Shown piece after piece: positions 25,401 through 33,500 of a stretch of 39,576 nucleotides of DNA. The position numbers and the translations under genes are program-made. Where the stretch lies: contig DASVCS010000022.1 in the NCBI GenBank assembly GCA_036381495.1, positions 1-39,576 on the forward strand, read 5' to 3'. Origin of the DNA: DASVCS01 sp036381495. Lineage in GTDB: Bacteria > Gemmatimonadota > Gemmatimonadetes > Longimicrobiales > RSA9. Position 1 is the first letter of the stretch, and each line of letters opens with the position of its first letter. Below the pieces are notes generated by a model. The model was not told the origin of the DNA. It was given only the letters and a program-made list of their open reading frames with translations, and searched no databases.

Positions 25401-26767
25401 ATGCCGCGGACCCGTTCCCGGCGTACCCGTACGAGGTACCGCCGGGGATCGACACCGCGTTCGGCCACTTCCGCTTCCACGCCCGGCTACGCCTGCACCC
25501 GGATGGGAGATACGCCTACACCTGTGGCGGCGGCAACTTCATCCACGTCTACGACCTGAGCGCGGCCGAACTCGTCGCGGCGCTCGAGTTCCCGGGCGGA
25601 GAGAACGTCGAGGTCCAGGACGTCGCCTTCTCGGCCGACGGCAGAGAGGTCTACGCGGTCGGGTTGCTGGACGAGGATTCGGTGTTCGCGACCGCCACGA
25701 TCGACGGCGACGGCACGCACACCTGGGGTCCGACCAGCATGGTCTGCGACATCGAGTTCGTCACGCTGGCCACCAGCCCGGCCGCGCCGAAGCAACTGCT
25801 GGCGATCGGCAAGTCGAGAGGGCTCTTCATCCTCGACCCCGCCGCAATCGCAATGACACCCACACCGGCCGTGGCGTTCAACGCGACGGGGCTGCTCGCC
25901 ACGTCCGAGAAGGGCGACGTTCTCTACGCCGCGGAAAACGGCGTCACGCCCCCCGGCACGGCCGCAGCGAACTTCACCCGCATCCGCTCCATCGACCTGA
26001 CGAACCTCGCCGGCGCGCCCATCTTCTTCAACGTTACCGGCACGGACCTGGCCTGCGACGTGATCCGCGTCGGCGACACGCTCTACGTCACCGGTGACGC
26101 CGCACCCGGCCACACCAGGACGCTGTGGTCGTTCAACGCGACGGACGGCACGAACGCCAATCAGGCCGACCTCGGCTTCGACACGCCCACCCGCCTCGCC
26201 GCACTCCCGGCCGAGGACCAGATCCTGATCACACTCGCGAGCGAGAACAAAGTCGTCCGCACCACACTCGCGGCCGACAAGGTGGATCCCGAATACCGGA
26301 TCCCCGTACAGATCATGCCCGCCGCGATCGCGGCCACGGCCAAGGGCAACCTCGTCGCCGTCCTCAACTTCTTCAGCAACACGCTCAGCATCATCGACGT
26401 CGCGACGGTCACGGCCACGTCGCCGCCGGCGTACACGGCCGAGCCGCCCCTCGACCTCGCGGATTATCGGCAGGACATCATCGACGCATACACGGCGCTC
26501 GTGAAGCGGTTCGGGCAGTACCTCAAGGACTGCTTCTGTGACCAGTTCCTCGTGGATTGTCCCGAGTGCGGCCCCGACGACAAGGTCTATCTCGGCTGCG
26601 TCGAGATCCGGAACGGCCAGGTGTACCACATCTGCAACTTCACGAAACGGCACTACGTGAAGTCGTTCCGCACGTACGGCTACTGGCTGTCCACGATCCC
26701 GATCCTCCCGCTGGTGAAGCAGGCGTTCGCGAAGTTCTGCTGTACGGTGTTGGAGCCGGGGCCGTAG
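22466..26767 (+). CDS. Giant DUF6519-like fibre/receptor-binding candidate with C-terminal beta-propeller
   Basis: At 1433 residues this is the largest product in the window. The N-terminus (LGVYLQMGRVQLDSDWNEQA at about residues 17-36) and a mid segment (FVGEENRLFRVEIHEAGGIG, ARFKWSRENAAVACPL) match DUF6519 proteins of phage-tail-like loci. About residues 995-1320 look like a YVTN/NHL-type propeller with repeated blades (YAYTCGGGNFIHVYDLSAAE, NTLSIIDVATV). The last ~80 residues are Cys-rich (CFCDQFLVDCPECGPDD). I infer a tail fibre or target-recognition protein in the Afp13 role. Hexamer arrays in opposite orientation lie on both sides. Confidence 0.75.
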   Translation: MKTDISKLSFDELKQDLGVYLQMGRVQLDSDWNEQAELWLRRLQRQGADTAGTGSPNHGFRVDVRILLDALDSREGWAAEPALGDPVPQPFIDYFDHRTGVGSLSVEGAVALVRALERPLDLSGLAEVVIAVKGAFAAGECVFFLGQGGTRAELTTVEDAAGVDGWRIFRADPTTLSASIDLAAVDAYGFTGLNKAERYTFDSVRVDLPIREPLVAMGSARDFDATAPAPGVVPEVTIHDDDRIWRSTALRVTRASAIAYALPAVRDLRPVRRLVVAARTVGGGAPTYDLTLVDATTGAQEVTLAGPAVTNADGWEIRSYALPQTGIDWSQVASVRWDGLDSTATYLFAPVLIEMALDGNLVIMGGDGTAEGAGRFYGDGLAAVKASHETYFNQRDLPAPDPAPLAPPADGMCRADLAYLDLWERPVTYIEDPELREIALEGPDTTTRTRLVAQVRLLTGTEVPSGGAEPEPPLAAFHALPATGGGTLTTKDNPAAVLDPCADPCEPAVVGTFVGEENRLFRVEIHEAGGIGAAGAPGTARFKWSRENAAVACPLIVNADAGTLSVRVEQPELFRVGDLIEIGDDLDDLITGPHTDRRQTRGELRRITAIDLEGRLLSWEEATAPDPAFHAPLGRDYRLAYHAKVRRWDGILDATPGDIVLDDGVVIELGGADMIPGDFWVFTTRVADRSVERLIEAPARGIRHRYYELAVIRRCTTGGQETVVVEDRRPTFRPLPELHAADIAFDPSACIRHDDPTWAQVGNVQEAIDAICRVDLAEDIKLHNRMLHGHGVVCGLKVRCNSGDRREVIVETGYALDCDGAGIHVRSNQRFDIVGRAEAAGLLDTSGNGEVCLTIGRDVTQDAAIDVEASVPQSFWDSVLEGTLLLDFYEHCIESLLNFLKQQFLPFPATAVPVPDSHRRVVSFLNLLWQFVNPSTGQYVFLSKAGPLSKAKGEHDYLEAFYHELRSRIASETFCGMFDAADPFPAYPYEVPPGIDTAFGHFRFHARLRLHPDGRYAYTCGGGNFIHVYDLSAAELVAALEFPGGENVEVQDVAFSADGREVYAVGLLDEDSVFATATIDGDGTHTWGPTSMVCDIEFVTLATSPAAPKQLLAIGKSRGLFILDPAAIAMTPTPAVAFNATGLLATSEKGDVLYAAENGVTPPGTAAANFTRIRSIDLTNLAGAPIFFNVTGTDLACDVIRVGDTLYVTGDAAPGHTRTLWSFNATDGTNANQADLGFDTPTRLAALPAEDQILITLASENKVVRTTLAADKVDPEYRIPVQIMPAAIAATAKGNLVAVLNFFSNTLSIIDVATVTATSPPAYTAEPPLDLADYRQDIIDAYTALVKRFGQYLKDCFCDQFLVDCPECGPDDKVYLGCVEIRNGQVYHICNFTKRHYVKSFRTYGYWLSTIPILPLVKQAFAKFCCTVLEPGP

Positions 26768-26778
26768 GGGCGCCGGAG

Positions 26779-26797
26779 GGGCGCCCTTCGGGCGCCC
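26779..26797 (+). terminator. GC hairpin after the fibre gene
   Basis: GGGCGCCC at 26779-26786 and again at 26790-26797 form an eight-pair stem around TTC, 11 nt after the fibre stop. A forward hexamer array follows at once, as happens after the hub gene. There is no T-tract. It is a possible transcript 3' end. Confidence 0.42.
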
Positions 26798-27430
26798 GGG
26801 CTGGGGCTGGGGCTAGGGCTAGGGCTGGGGCGTGCCCGGGAGGGGGTGCGGTGGTGGGGGGCCGGCCCGGGAAGGGCCGGGAGCTGGAGGGGAACTGCCG
26901 GGAGCGGGAGCGGCGGCTGCGCCGCCTGGAGCGGGAGCGTTTACGTTTACGGGGGGCCGGTGCCTCTGCGGCGCCGACGGGAGCGGGGTCGGGATCGGGA
27001 TCGTGGGGCGGCCTGAGGCCGCGCACGCGCTCGCGCTCGCCCCGGGCAGGTCGGCAGCGGAGGCGGTGGGCTCTGCCGGAGGGCGCGGAGCCGGGGGAGC
27101 GGCTGGGTGGGCGGGGCGGTGGACGGGGGCAGGGCGGGGCAGGCGGGCGGGGAGGCGGTGGATGGCGGGGCGGCAGGGCGGCGGCATGGGGGCGGCGCCG
27201 GGCGGAAGAGGGGGTGGGGGGCATCGGCGTAGCGGACGGAGCGCAGAGCCCACCGCCGGAGCGATCGCCCCGACCCCTGTTCGCGCGCGGCGGTCGCCGC
27301 GATGCCGGCGGCCGCGCGATGCCGGTAGGCGGCATCGGCGCAGCGGACGGAGCAGAGCCCACCGCCGGAGCGATCGCCGCGACCCCCGGCGTCCAACTGC
27401 GGCGCGGACAGTGGCGGTTCGAGTGGCATT
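26798..27430 (+). repeat. Large noncoding repeat element, copy C
   Basis: The 682-nt gap between the fibre and coiled-coil genes has no convincing gene. It repeats the block order of copy A: (GGGCTR)5GGG at 26798-26830, GTGCCCGGGAGGGGGTGCGG, GAGCGTTTACGTTTACGGG at 26935-26953, CGCACGCGCTCGCGC near 27020, a G-rich tract, then a ~55-bp block present twice (27221-27275 and 27331-27385). It lacks the 15-bp tandem repeat of copy A. Similarity is strong by eye but interrupted by many small indels, as expected for noncoding DNA. Confidence 0.75.
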
Positions 27431-27449
27431 AAGGGACGGAGGCCAAGGC

Positions 27450-28637
27450 ATGGCGAGCGAGGAACATTACCGGATCTCGGGGCGTGTGATCGATCGTCGC
27501 ACCAAGGGTGGGGTGGCGCGGGCGCGGGTGGAGGTGTGGGATCGGGACACGCGCTATCACGACCTGCTGGGCGTCGAGGTGACGGATTCCGCCGGTCGGT
27601 TCAGCGTGGTCTTCGACAGCAGCTACTTCGGCGACTACGCGCCGGATCGCCGTCCGGACCTGGTCTTCAAGGTGTTCCGCGGCGAGCGGCCGCTGAGGCT
27701 GGCCCGCGGCGAAGTTCGGGAGAACGTGCCGCCGGGCGAGATCCAGGTGACGCTCGAAGTGGATGCCGGGATGGCGCGGGAGGTCGGCGCGGACCGGGTC
27801 TCGCCCGAGCAGATGATGCGGGCCGCGACGTTCCTGCGCCGGTCGGACTTCGGCGCACTGAAGCGGGAGGCGGGCGCGAAGGCGGGCGCGGCGGGCCGGT
27901 TCATCCTGGATATGCTGAAGGAAGGCGGGCACAGGGTGACGCGGACGCCGATCCGCGACCCGGCCGTGAAGACGAGCGACCTGGTCGGCCAGCGCACGGA
28001 CGTGGCGGCGAGCAAACTGGCCGCGCGGAACGTGGCGGTGCGCGAGGTCAAACCGTACCGGCCGGGCGCGGACGTGCAGTCCGTGAACACGCTGGCCTCC
28101 CTGCCGCTGCGTCTGAAGCCGGGTGACCGGGTCGATCTCTATGAGGAGAACGGCACGGTCCGGTACTACAGCGTGGTGCGGGAGAAGGAGGCGGCGGACA
28201 TCGAGGCCGCGGACGTGGCCCGGCTCGACAACGAAGTGACCGAGCTCCGCACCGAGGTCCGTGAACTCGACGCCGTACGTTCGGAGCTCTCGGCCGTGAA
28301 GGCCTCCTCCGCGCAGACCACGAGCGCGCTGACGAAGGAGCTCGAAGCGCTCAAGGCCCAGCTCGCGACCGTCACCGAGCTGAAGCAGCAGATGACTGCA
28401 CTCCGCACCAGCGTGGCCGAGAAGGATCGCGAGATCGTCGCACTGCGCGACGAGATCACGACGCTGCGCGGCGGACAGGCGCGCGTCCTGGCAACCGAGG
28501 CCGAGGAGCCGACGACGGCCGCCGAATCCGCCGTCGCGCCGAAGGCCACCACACGTAAGACGACGACGCGGAAGACGACGGAAGAGCAGGAAACCAAACC
28601 GAAGACGTCGCGGAGCCGGAAGCCGCGGTCGAAGTAA
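27450..28637 (+). CDS. Beta-sandwich plus coiled-coil protein with a basic tail
   Basis: The product is 395 residues. Residues 6-90 look like a carboxypeptidase-regulatory/transthyretin-type sandwich (YRISGRVIDRRTKGGVARAR, VTDSAGRFSVVFDSSYF). The middle includes ARNVAVREVKPYRPGADVQS and a LKPGDRVDLYEENGTVRYYS strand pair. About residues 248-340 form a heptad coiled coil (ARLDNEVTELRTEVRELDAV and on). The last 50 residues are Thr/Lys/Arg-rich (KATTRKTTTRKTTEEQETKP). GGAGG at 27438-27442 supports ATG 27450. It could be a fibre, an effector-loading factor or a secreted structural protein. I recognise no precise family for the whole chain. Confidence 0.65.
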   Translation: MASEEHYRISGRVIDRRTKGGVARARVEVWDRDTRYHDLLGVEVTDSAGRFSVVFDSSYFGDYAPDRRPDLVFKVFRGERPLRLARGEVRENVPPGEIQVTLEVDAGMAREVGADRVSPEQMMRAATFLRRSDFGALKREAGAKAGAAGRFILDMLKEGGHRVTRTPIRDPAVKTSDLVGQRTDVAASKLAARNVAVREVKPYRPGADVQSVNTLASLPLRLKPGDRVDLYEENGTVRYYSVVREKEAADIEAADVARLDNEVTELRTEVRELDAVRSELSAVKASSAQTTSALTKELEALKAQLATVTELKQQMTALRTSVAEKDREIVALRDEITTLRGGQARVLATEAEEPTTAAESAVAPKATTRKTTTRKTTEEQETKPKTSRSRKPRSK

Positions 28638-28873
28638 CGCCGGATTCGGAGCACTAGAGCGGTTGTCGCATCACTTCGGCGTCGCACGCGCGCGCGGTAC
28701 GGGCGCAGCGAACTCCCACGCGGCTCCGAACCCGCGGGCGAACCGCTCTAGCACACGGTCCGGGCAAGAACGGGAGCCTGAGCGTTCACGGGGACGAGGG
28801 AGTGGGGACACGCACGGTCCCACACACCCCAGCCCCAGCCCTAGCCCTAGCCCTAGCCCTATAGCTCGAGCGA
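28638..28873 (+). repeat. Intergenic element D: long hairpin plus reverse hexamer array
   Basis: CTAGAGCGGTT at 28654-28664 and AACCGCTCTAG at 28741-28751 are perfect inverted repeats enclosing 76 nt. They are followed by a degenerate copy of the GGGAGCG..TTTACGGGGA block (around 28770-28800) and by CCC(YAGCCC)5 at 28827-28859. The array ends 14 nt before the ATG of the first DUF4157 gene, leaving no room for a normal ribosome-binding site, so the array may lie in the leader of that gene. No coding sequence is seen. Confidence 0.8.
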
Positions 28874-30583
28874 ATGCGCGCCCTTGCCCTGACATCGAGA
28901 GAACGGGCCCGCCGACGGGCTGATCGGCCGCGCGGCGGTCCGGCCGGCGTGTCCGGGGATGGCCTGCGCCTCCAGCCGCTCCTCGGCAACCGGACGGTGC
29001 AGCGTCTGCTCCGGCGCGCGCCCGTGCCCGTCGGGGATGCACAGCCGCGCGACGAGTCGGGGTCCGCGCCCGCCCCGCCGCTCGTCGGCGAGGTGCTGCG
29101 CTCGCCCGGCCGACCGCTGGATCCGGCGATGCGCGTCGACATGGAATCGCGCTTCGGCCAGGACTTCGGCGGTGTGCGCGTGCACACGGATCCGCGTGCG
29201 GCGCGGTCGGCGCGCGCCGTCGACGCGCTGGCATACACCGCGGGCGAGCACGTCGTGCTCGGTGGCGGCGTGGCCGGCGGCGTGCCGGACCGGCGACGCG
29301 TGCTGGCGCACGAGCTGACCCACGTGTTGCAACAGCGGAAGTCGGGCGCGGAAACGGCGCCGCGGCGGTGGACCGTGGGTCCCGCCCACGGGCCGCACGA
29401 GCGCGAGGCCGCCTCGAACGCCGCGGCCGTCGCCGCGGGCGCGCCGGCGCGGTCTCCCGTGCAGTCGGCGGGCGCCGTGATCCAGCGGATCTCGATCTGG
29501 GAATGGATCGCCCGGTTCTTCGGCGGCGGCACCTTCCCGGTCGAGGAACTCGAGGAGTACCTCCGGTTTCTGGACGAGAACGACCGGATCGAGGACCATT
29601 TCGACAGCGACAACAAGGCGCGCGCCGTCGTCGCGCGCTGGGTCCGCGGCGAGAGCCGGTTCCTGCTGCACCCCCGGCGCAAGACCCTGCTGATCCAGGA
29701 GATGCTCTCGGGCTACGTCGCCGGCGATGATGAGGCCGCGATCCTCGCGCTGCTGCGCGGCTCGCCCGATACGGAGCTCCGCAGCATCGTCGCCGCCGTC
29801 GGGCGGCAGACGCTCGAATCGAACCTGCACGGCGACTCGCGCACGCAGCTCGACGAACTCCTGAACACCCGCCTGACGGCGCGCCGGCCGGCGGGCGCCG
29901 AGCCCGGCGCCGAGGGCGGCACCGAAGTCTTCCCACCGGAAACCATCGTCCGTCTCCGTCAGCGCTTCACGTCCAACGCCGAGCTCGAGCACAACGTCCG
30001 GCTCAACTGCATCCTCATCGTCCGCGACGTTGCGCCCGACCTCTTCGCGCACGACCCGGCGCTCGCGCGGCAGGTCGCGGCGGCGCTCGGCGGGCTCCGT
30101 GGCCGCAACCTCAGGATGACCGAGGCCGGCCGCGTCCTCACCGAGTTGGGCGTGGCGACCGGCCCGACCGTCATCCGCTTCAACGGCCGCAACGGCATCG
30201 AGGAGCCGACGGCCATGACCACCAGCGCGTGGGACACCATCATCGCCCAGGTCGGCGACGACTACGGCTGGCACATCTTCGGGATGGCGGTCTTCAACGG
30301 CTACCACAGCGTCACGGTCTTCGTCGACAACCGGCCGGACGGCCCGCGCGTCTACTGGGCCGACCAGTGGGCGATCGGCCCGGGCGAGGACTTCCGTCAG
30401 GCGCCCGGCTCCGTTTCGGGGTTCCGGCGCTACGAGCGCGAAGGATTCGACCGCTTCATCAACGAAGTCACCAACCGGTGGTGGCGCGACAATTTCAACC
30501 GGACCGGCGCCCGCTGGGAAGCATCGCTCAAGATCTGGAAATTCCACAACCGCGTGGTCCGGCGCCGCGGAGGCGAACGATGA
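28874..30583 (+). CDS. DUF4157 effector candidate 1 with papain-like C-terminal domain
   Basis: The product is 569 residues. An Arg-rich leader with LQPLLGNRTVQRLLRRAPVP is followed by DUF4157 (PLDPAMRVDMESRFGQDFGG, VRVHTDPRAARSARAVDALA, then LAHELTHVLQQ with H146, E147 and H150). DUF4157 is strongly associated with eCIS cargo. The C-terminal ~200 residues (NCILIVRD with C379, FNGYHSVTVFVDN with H478, VYWADQW with D497) have the C-H-D order of papain-like cysteine hydrolases; this is an inference. It begins after a reverse hexamer array with no clear ribosome-binding site and overlaps the next gene as ATGA. Confidence 0.75.
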   Translation: MRALALTSRERARRRADRPRGGPAGVSGDGLRLQPLLGNRTVQRLLRRAPVPVGDAQPRDESGSAPAPPLVGEVLRSPGRPLDPAMRVDMESRFGQDFGGVRVHTDPRAARSARAVDALAYTAGEHVVLGGGVAGGVPDRRRVLAHELTHVLQQRKSGAETAPRRWTVGPAHGPHEREAASNAAAVAAGAPARSPVQSAGAVIQRISIWEWIARFFGGGTFPVEELEEYLRFLDENDRIEDHFDSDNKARAVVARWVRGESRFLLHPRRKTLLIQEMLSGYVAGDDEAAILALLRGSPDTELRSIVAAVGRQTLESNLHGDSRTQLDELLNTRLTARRPAGAEPGAEGGTEVFPPETIVRLRQRFTSNAELEHNVRLNCILIVRDVAPDLFAHDPALARQVAAALGGLRGRNLRMTEAGRVLTELGVATGPTVIRFNGRNGIEEPTAMTTSAWDTIIAQVGDDYGWHIFGMAVFNGYHSVTVFVDNRPDGPRVYWADQWAIGPGEDFRQAPGSVSGFRRYEREGFDRFINEVTNRWWRDNFNRTGARWEASLKIWKFHNRVVRRRGGER

Positions 30584-33500
30584 AGGCAAGCCGCCAGGTC
30601 GATCGTGCGGCGCGCGCCGGCTCCGCGCCGGAACGCCGTCCGGAGCATCCGACGCCGGGACTCCAACGGCTGCTGGGCAACCGAGCGCTGCTCGGCCTGC
30701 TGCGGGCCCGCGGCATCCACCCGAAACTCGAGATCGCGCCACCGCACGACGCCTTCGAGCACGAGGCGGACCGCGCCGCCGAGGCCGTGTTGCGCATGAA
30801 GACCCCACCGTGCCGCTGCGGCGGCACGTGCGCGGCGTGCCGGGGACACAGGCACGCCGTCAAGGCGGCGGCCCGTCGGGATGTGCTCCACCGCAAGCAG
30901 GATCAGCGGAACGATCGTCATGACCAGCATCGAAGCGCAGGATCCGGTCGGGACGTGTTCCACGGCAAGGCGGCGCCGTGCACGTGCGGTGGGAAGTGCG
31001 CGAAATGCAGGGCGCACGGCGCGCCGGCCGCCGTGCCGCTCGCCGGGCTGGGGAGCGGCCGGCCGCTGGATGCGCCGCTGCGGAGCTTCTTCGAGCCGCG
31101 TTTCGGCCGCGACTTCGGCAGGGTCCGCATCCATACCGGCGCCGCGGCGGCGGCATCGGCGCGGGCGGTGGGTGCCGCGGCGTTCACGCTGGGGCGCGAC
31201 GTCGTCTTCGGCCGGGGCCGGTACGCGCCCGGAACCGCTGCGGGGCGGACACTGCTCGCGCACGAGCTGGCGCACGTCATCCAGCAGGGCGCGGACAGAC
31301 CGCTCGCGGGTGGTGCGGAAGCGACGTCGGCGGCGGGCCGCGGTGGAGGCGGGCGTGCGCGGCCGCCGGTCCTGCAACGCTCCACCGCGAGCGGCGGCGC
31401 TCGGGCGGGCGATGCCGCCGGCGCGCAGCGAGACCGGGCCGGTGTCGCCGCGGCCACGCGGGACAGCGACGCGGAGGGCGCGGGTGGCGCGGGTGGAGCA
31501 AGTGGCGCGATGGCGGCACCCGTGCCCATCCTGCGGCGCATCGCCTCACCGTTCCGGCTTCTGCTCCAGCGCCAGCCGGCGCAGCCGCCGGCGTGCACGC
31601 CGAAGGAGCCGGAGAACTGTCCGACGTACGAGCAGTGGCTCCACGCGTTCCTGGACCTGATCCCGGGCGAGACGTTCATCTCGCAGGACGGCGTACCCGG
31701 CGGGAACGTGAAGCGGTTCCGTGTGCTGGGCGGCGAGGTCACCGGCTCCGGCGGGCGCCGGCGCCGTGCGGCGTCCCGCGACCCGAACGCTGCGCCCGCG
31801 GATCGGCCGCCGGCACCCGTCGGTCCCCGGGTCGGCGACCACTTCATCGACCACCCCACCGACCAATGGGTCCGGCAGAACCTGCCGGAGAACCTGCGGC
31901 AGACGGCCTATCAGCTCCCGGCGGACTGCGCCGACATCGCGGTGATCCTGCGGCACGTCTGGCTCTCCGCGCACCACCGCACGGAGGTGTACCGCGGCTG
32001 GCAGATCGGCGGGCGCCCGGCGGTCGTGGGCGACCCGGCCGGCGGGGCTGCGCAGGCCCGGATCGGCAGAGTGATCGATGTGGCGTTCACCGGCAATCTG
32101 AGCAGGATGGTGAATGCCTACACCGACCCCGATGGCAGCCTGATCCGCAGCTTCGCGCGGCTCCAGGACCTGTTGCACCCCGGCGACATCCTGGTCTGGG
32201 AGCATCACGATGATGGGTTGAGCCAACCGCGAACCGGCGGCCACAGCCAGACGGTGGTCGACATCTCGCGCGATGCATCGGGCCGCATCACGTCGATACT
32301 GGCGCTCCAGGGGAACCAGCCGTTGTTCGAGGCGCAGGCGGAGGAGATCCGGGAAACGCTGCGGCGCCAGGGTGCGCGCCGGATCCCGTCCGAGGCGGCA
32401 CTCCGGGCCGCGCCCGGCCGCCGCATCGAAGTTTCGACGCTCGAGGGCGAAGAGCTTGGTGACGTCGAGTTGCCGCGCCGCGACCGGCGCCCGGCCGAAC
32501 GCGTCTGGACGTGGAACGATCCGGGGCACACCATCCTGGTGGCCGCCGGGCCACCCCGGGCCGCGCCCCGCCCCGCCGCGGGACGCCGCGGCCGGCGGCT
32601 CTTGGACTGGCTCGGCTCGCTGCGCCGCGCCACGCGCACTACTCTCCAGGGCGTCTTCGAGGCCGCCATGCAGGAAGCCCGCGCCACGATCGAGGGCGGC
32701 ACGCAGGTCCCGGACGCCGACGCCACCTCGCTCGGCGAGACGGCCGGTGAGCGACTCTGGGCTCTGGCGAAGTCGTCCGTCGACCGCTTCGTGCGGCGCG
32801 GCGGCGAGCAGGGCGATCGCGGCGAACGCTCCCACTTCGATCTGCTGCACCGGATCCGCGCGGCGATCCTCGCGCTCGGCGGGATCCGCCCGCCGCTGAC
32901 CTCGGGCAATCCGCACGCGGCCGAGGTCCGGCAGACGTTCCGTACCATCGACGACAGCTTCACCCTCGCCGCGCGCGGCGCTACCGACATCTCGTTCGGC
33001 CGCCCGCTCCCCCGGCGCAGCACGCTCATCCGCGTCCTGCTCACCGGGTTCGATCCGTTCACGGCCATCGCCACACCCCCGGCGGCGGGCGCCTGGAACC
33101 CGTCCGGCGCGGCCGTGCTCGCGCTCGACGGCGAACCGCGCATGCCCCTGGGCAGCCGGGCGTACGCCGCCATCGAGGGCGTCGTCCTGCCGGTCAGCTT
33201 CACGGCGTTCCGCGCCGGCCTCGTCGAACGGATCCTCCGGCAGCACGCGCCGGATGCCGACGCCGTGATCACCGTCAGCGAGGACCCGAATATCGATCCG
33301 GGTAATCCGGTGCGGATCGAACAGTTCGCGGTCGGCGTGCACGGGCTCCGGCAGCTCACGGTCCACCGCCTGTTCCCGACCGAGTTGCGCGGCGTCCGCC
33401 GGCTGGAAGCGGTGCCGAACGCACGGCCCGGGACGTTCGGGCCCGCCATCATCGAGAGCAACGCCGATGTCGCCGGGATCGCGCAGGAGGCGGCCAACCC

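Noticed and set aside
26557..27432. Open frame extending from inside the fibre gene across element C
   Set aside because: It overlaps the fibre gene in another frame and has only low-complexity composition; no start, ribosome-binding site or conserved residues support it.
28654..28751. Inverted repeat as the ends of an insertion sequence
   Set aside because: Only 76 nt lie between the arms, with no transposase; it is better described as a hairpin or a remnant of the repeat family.
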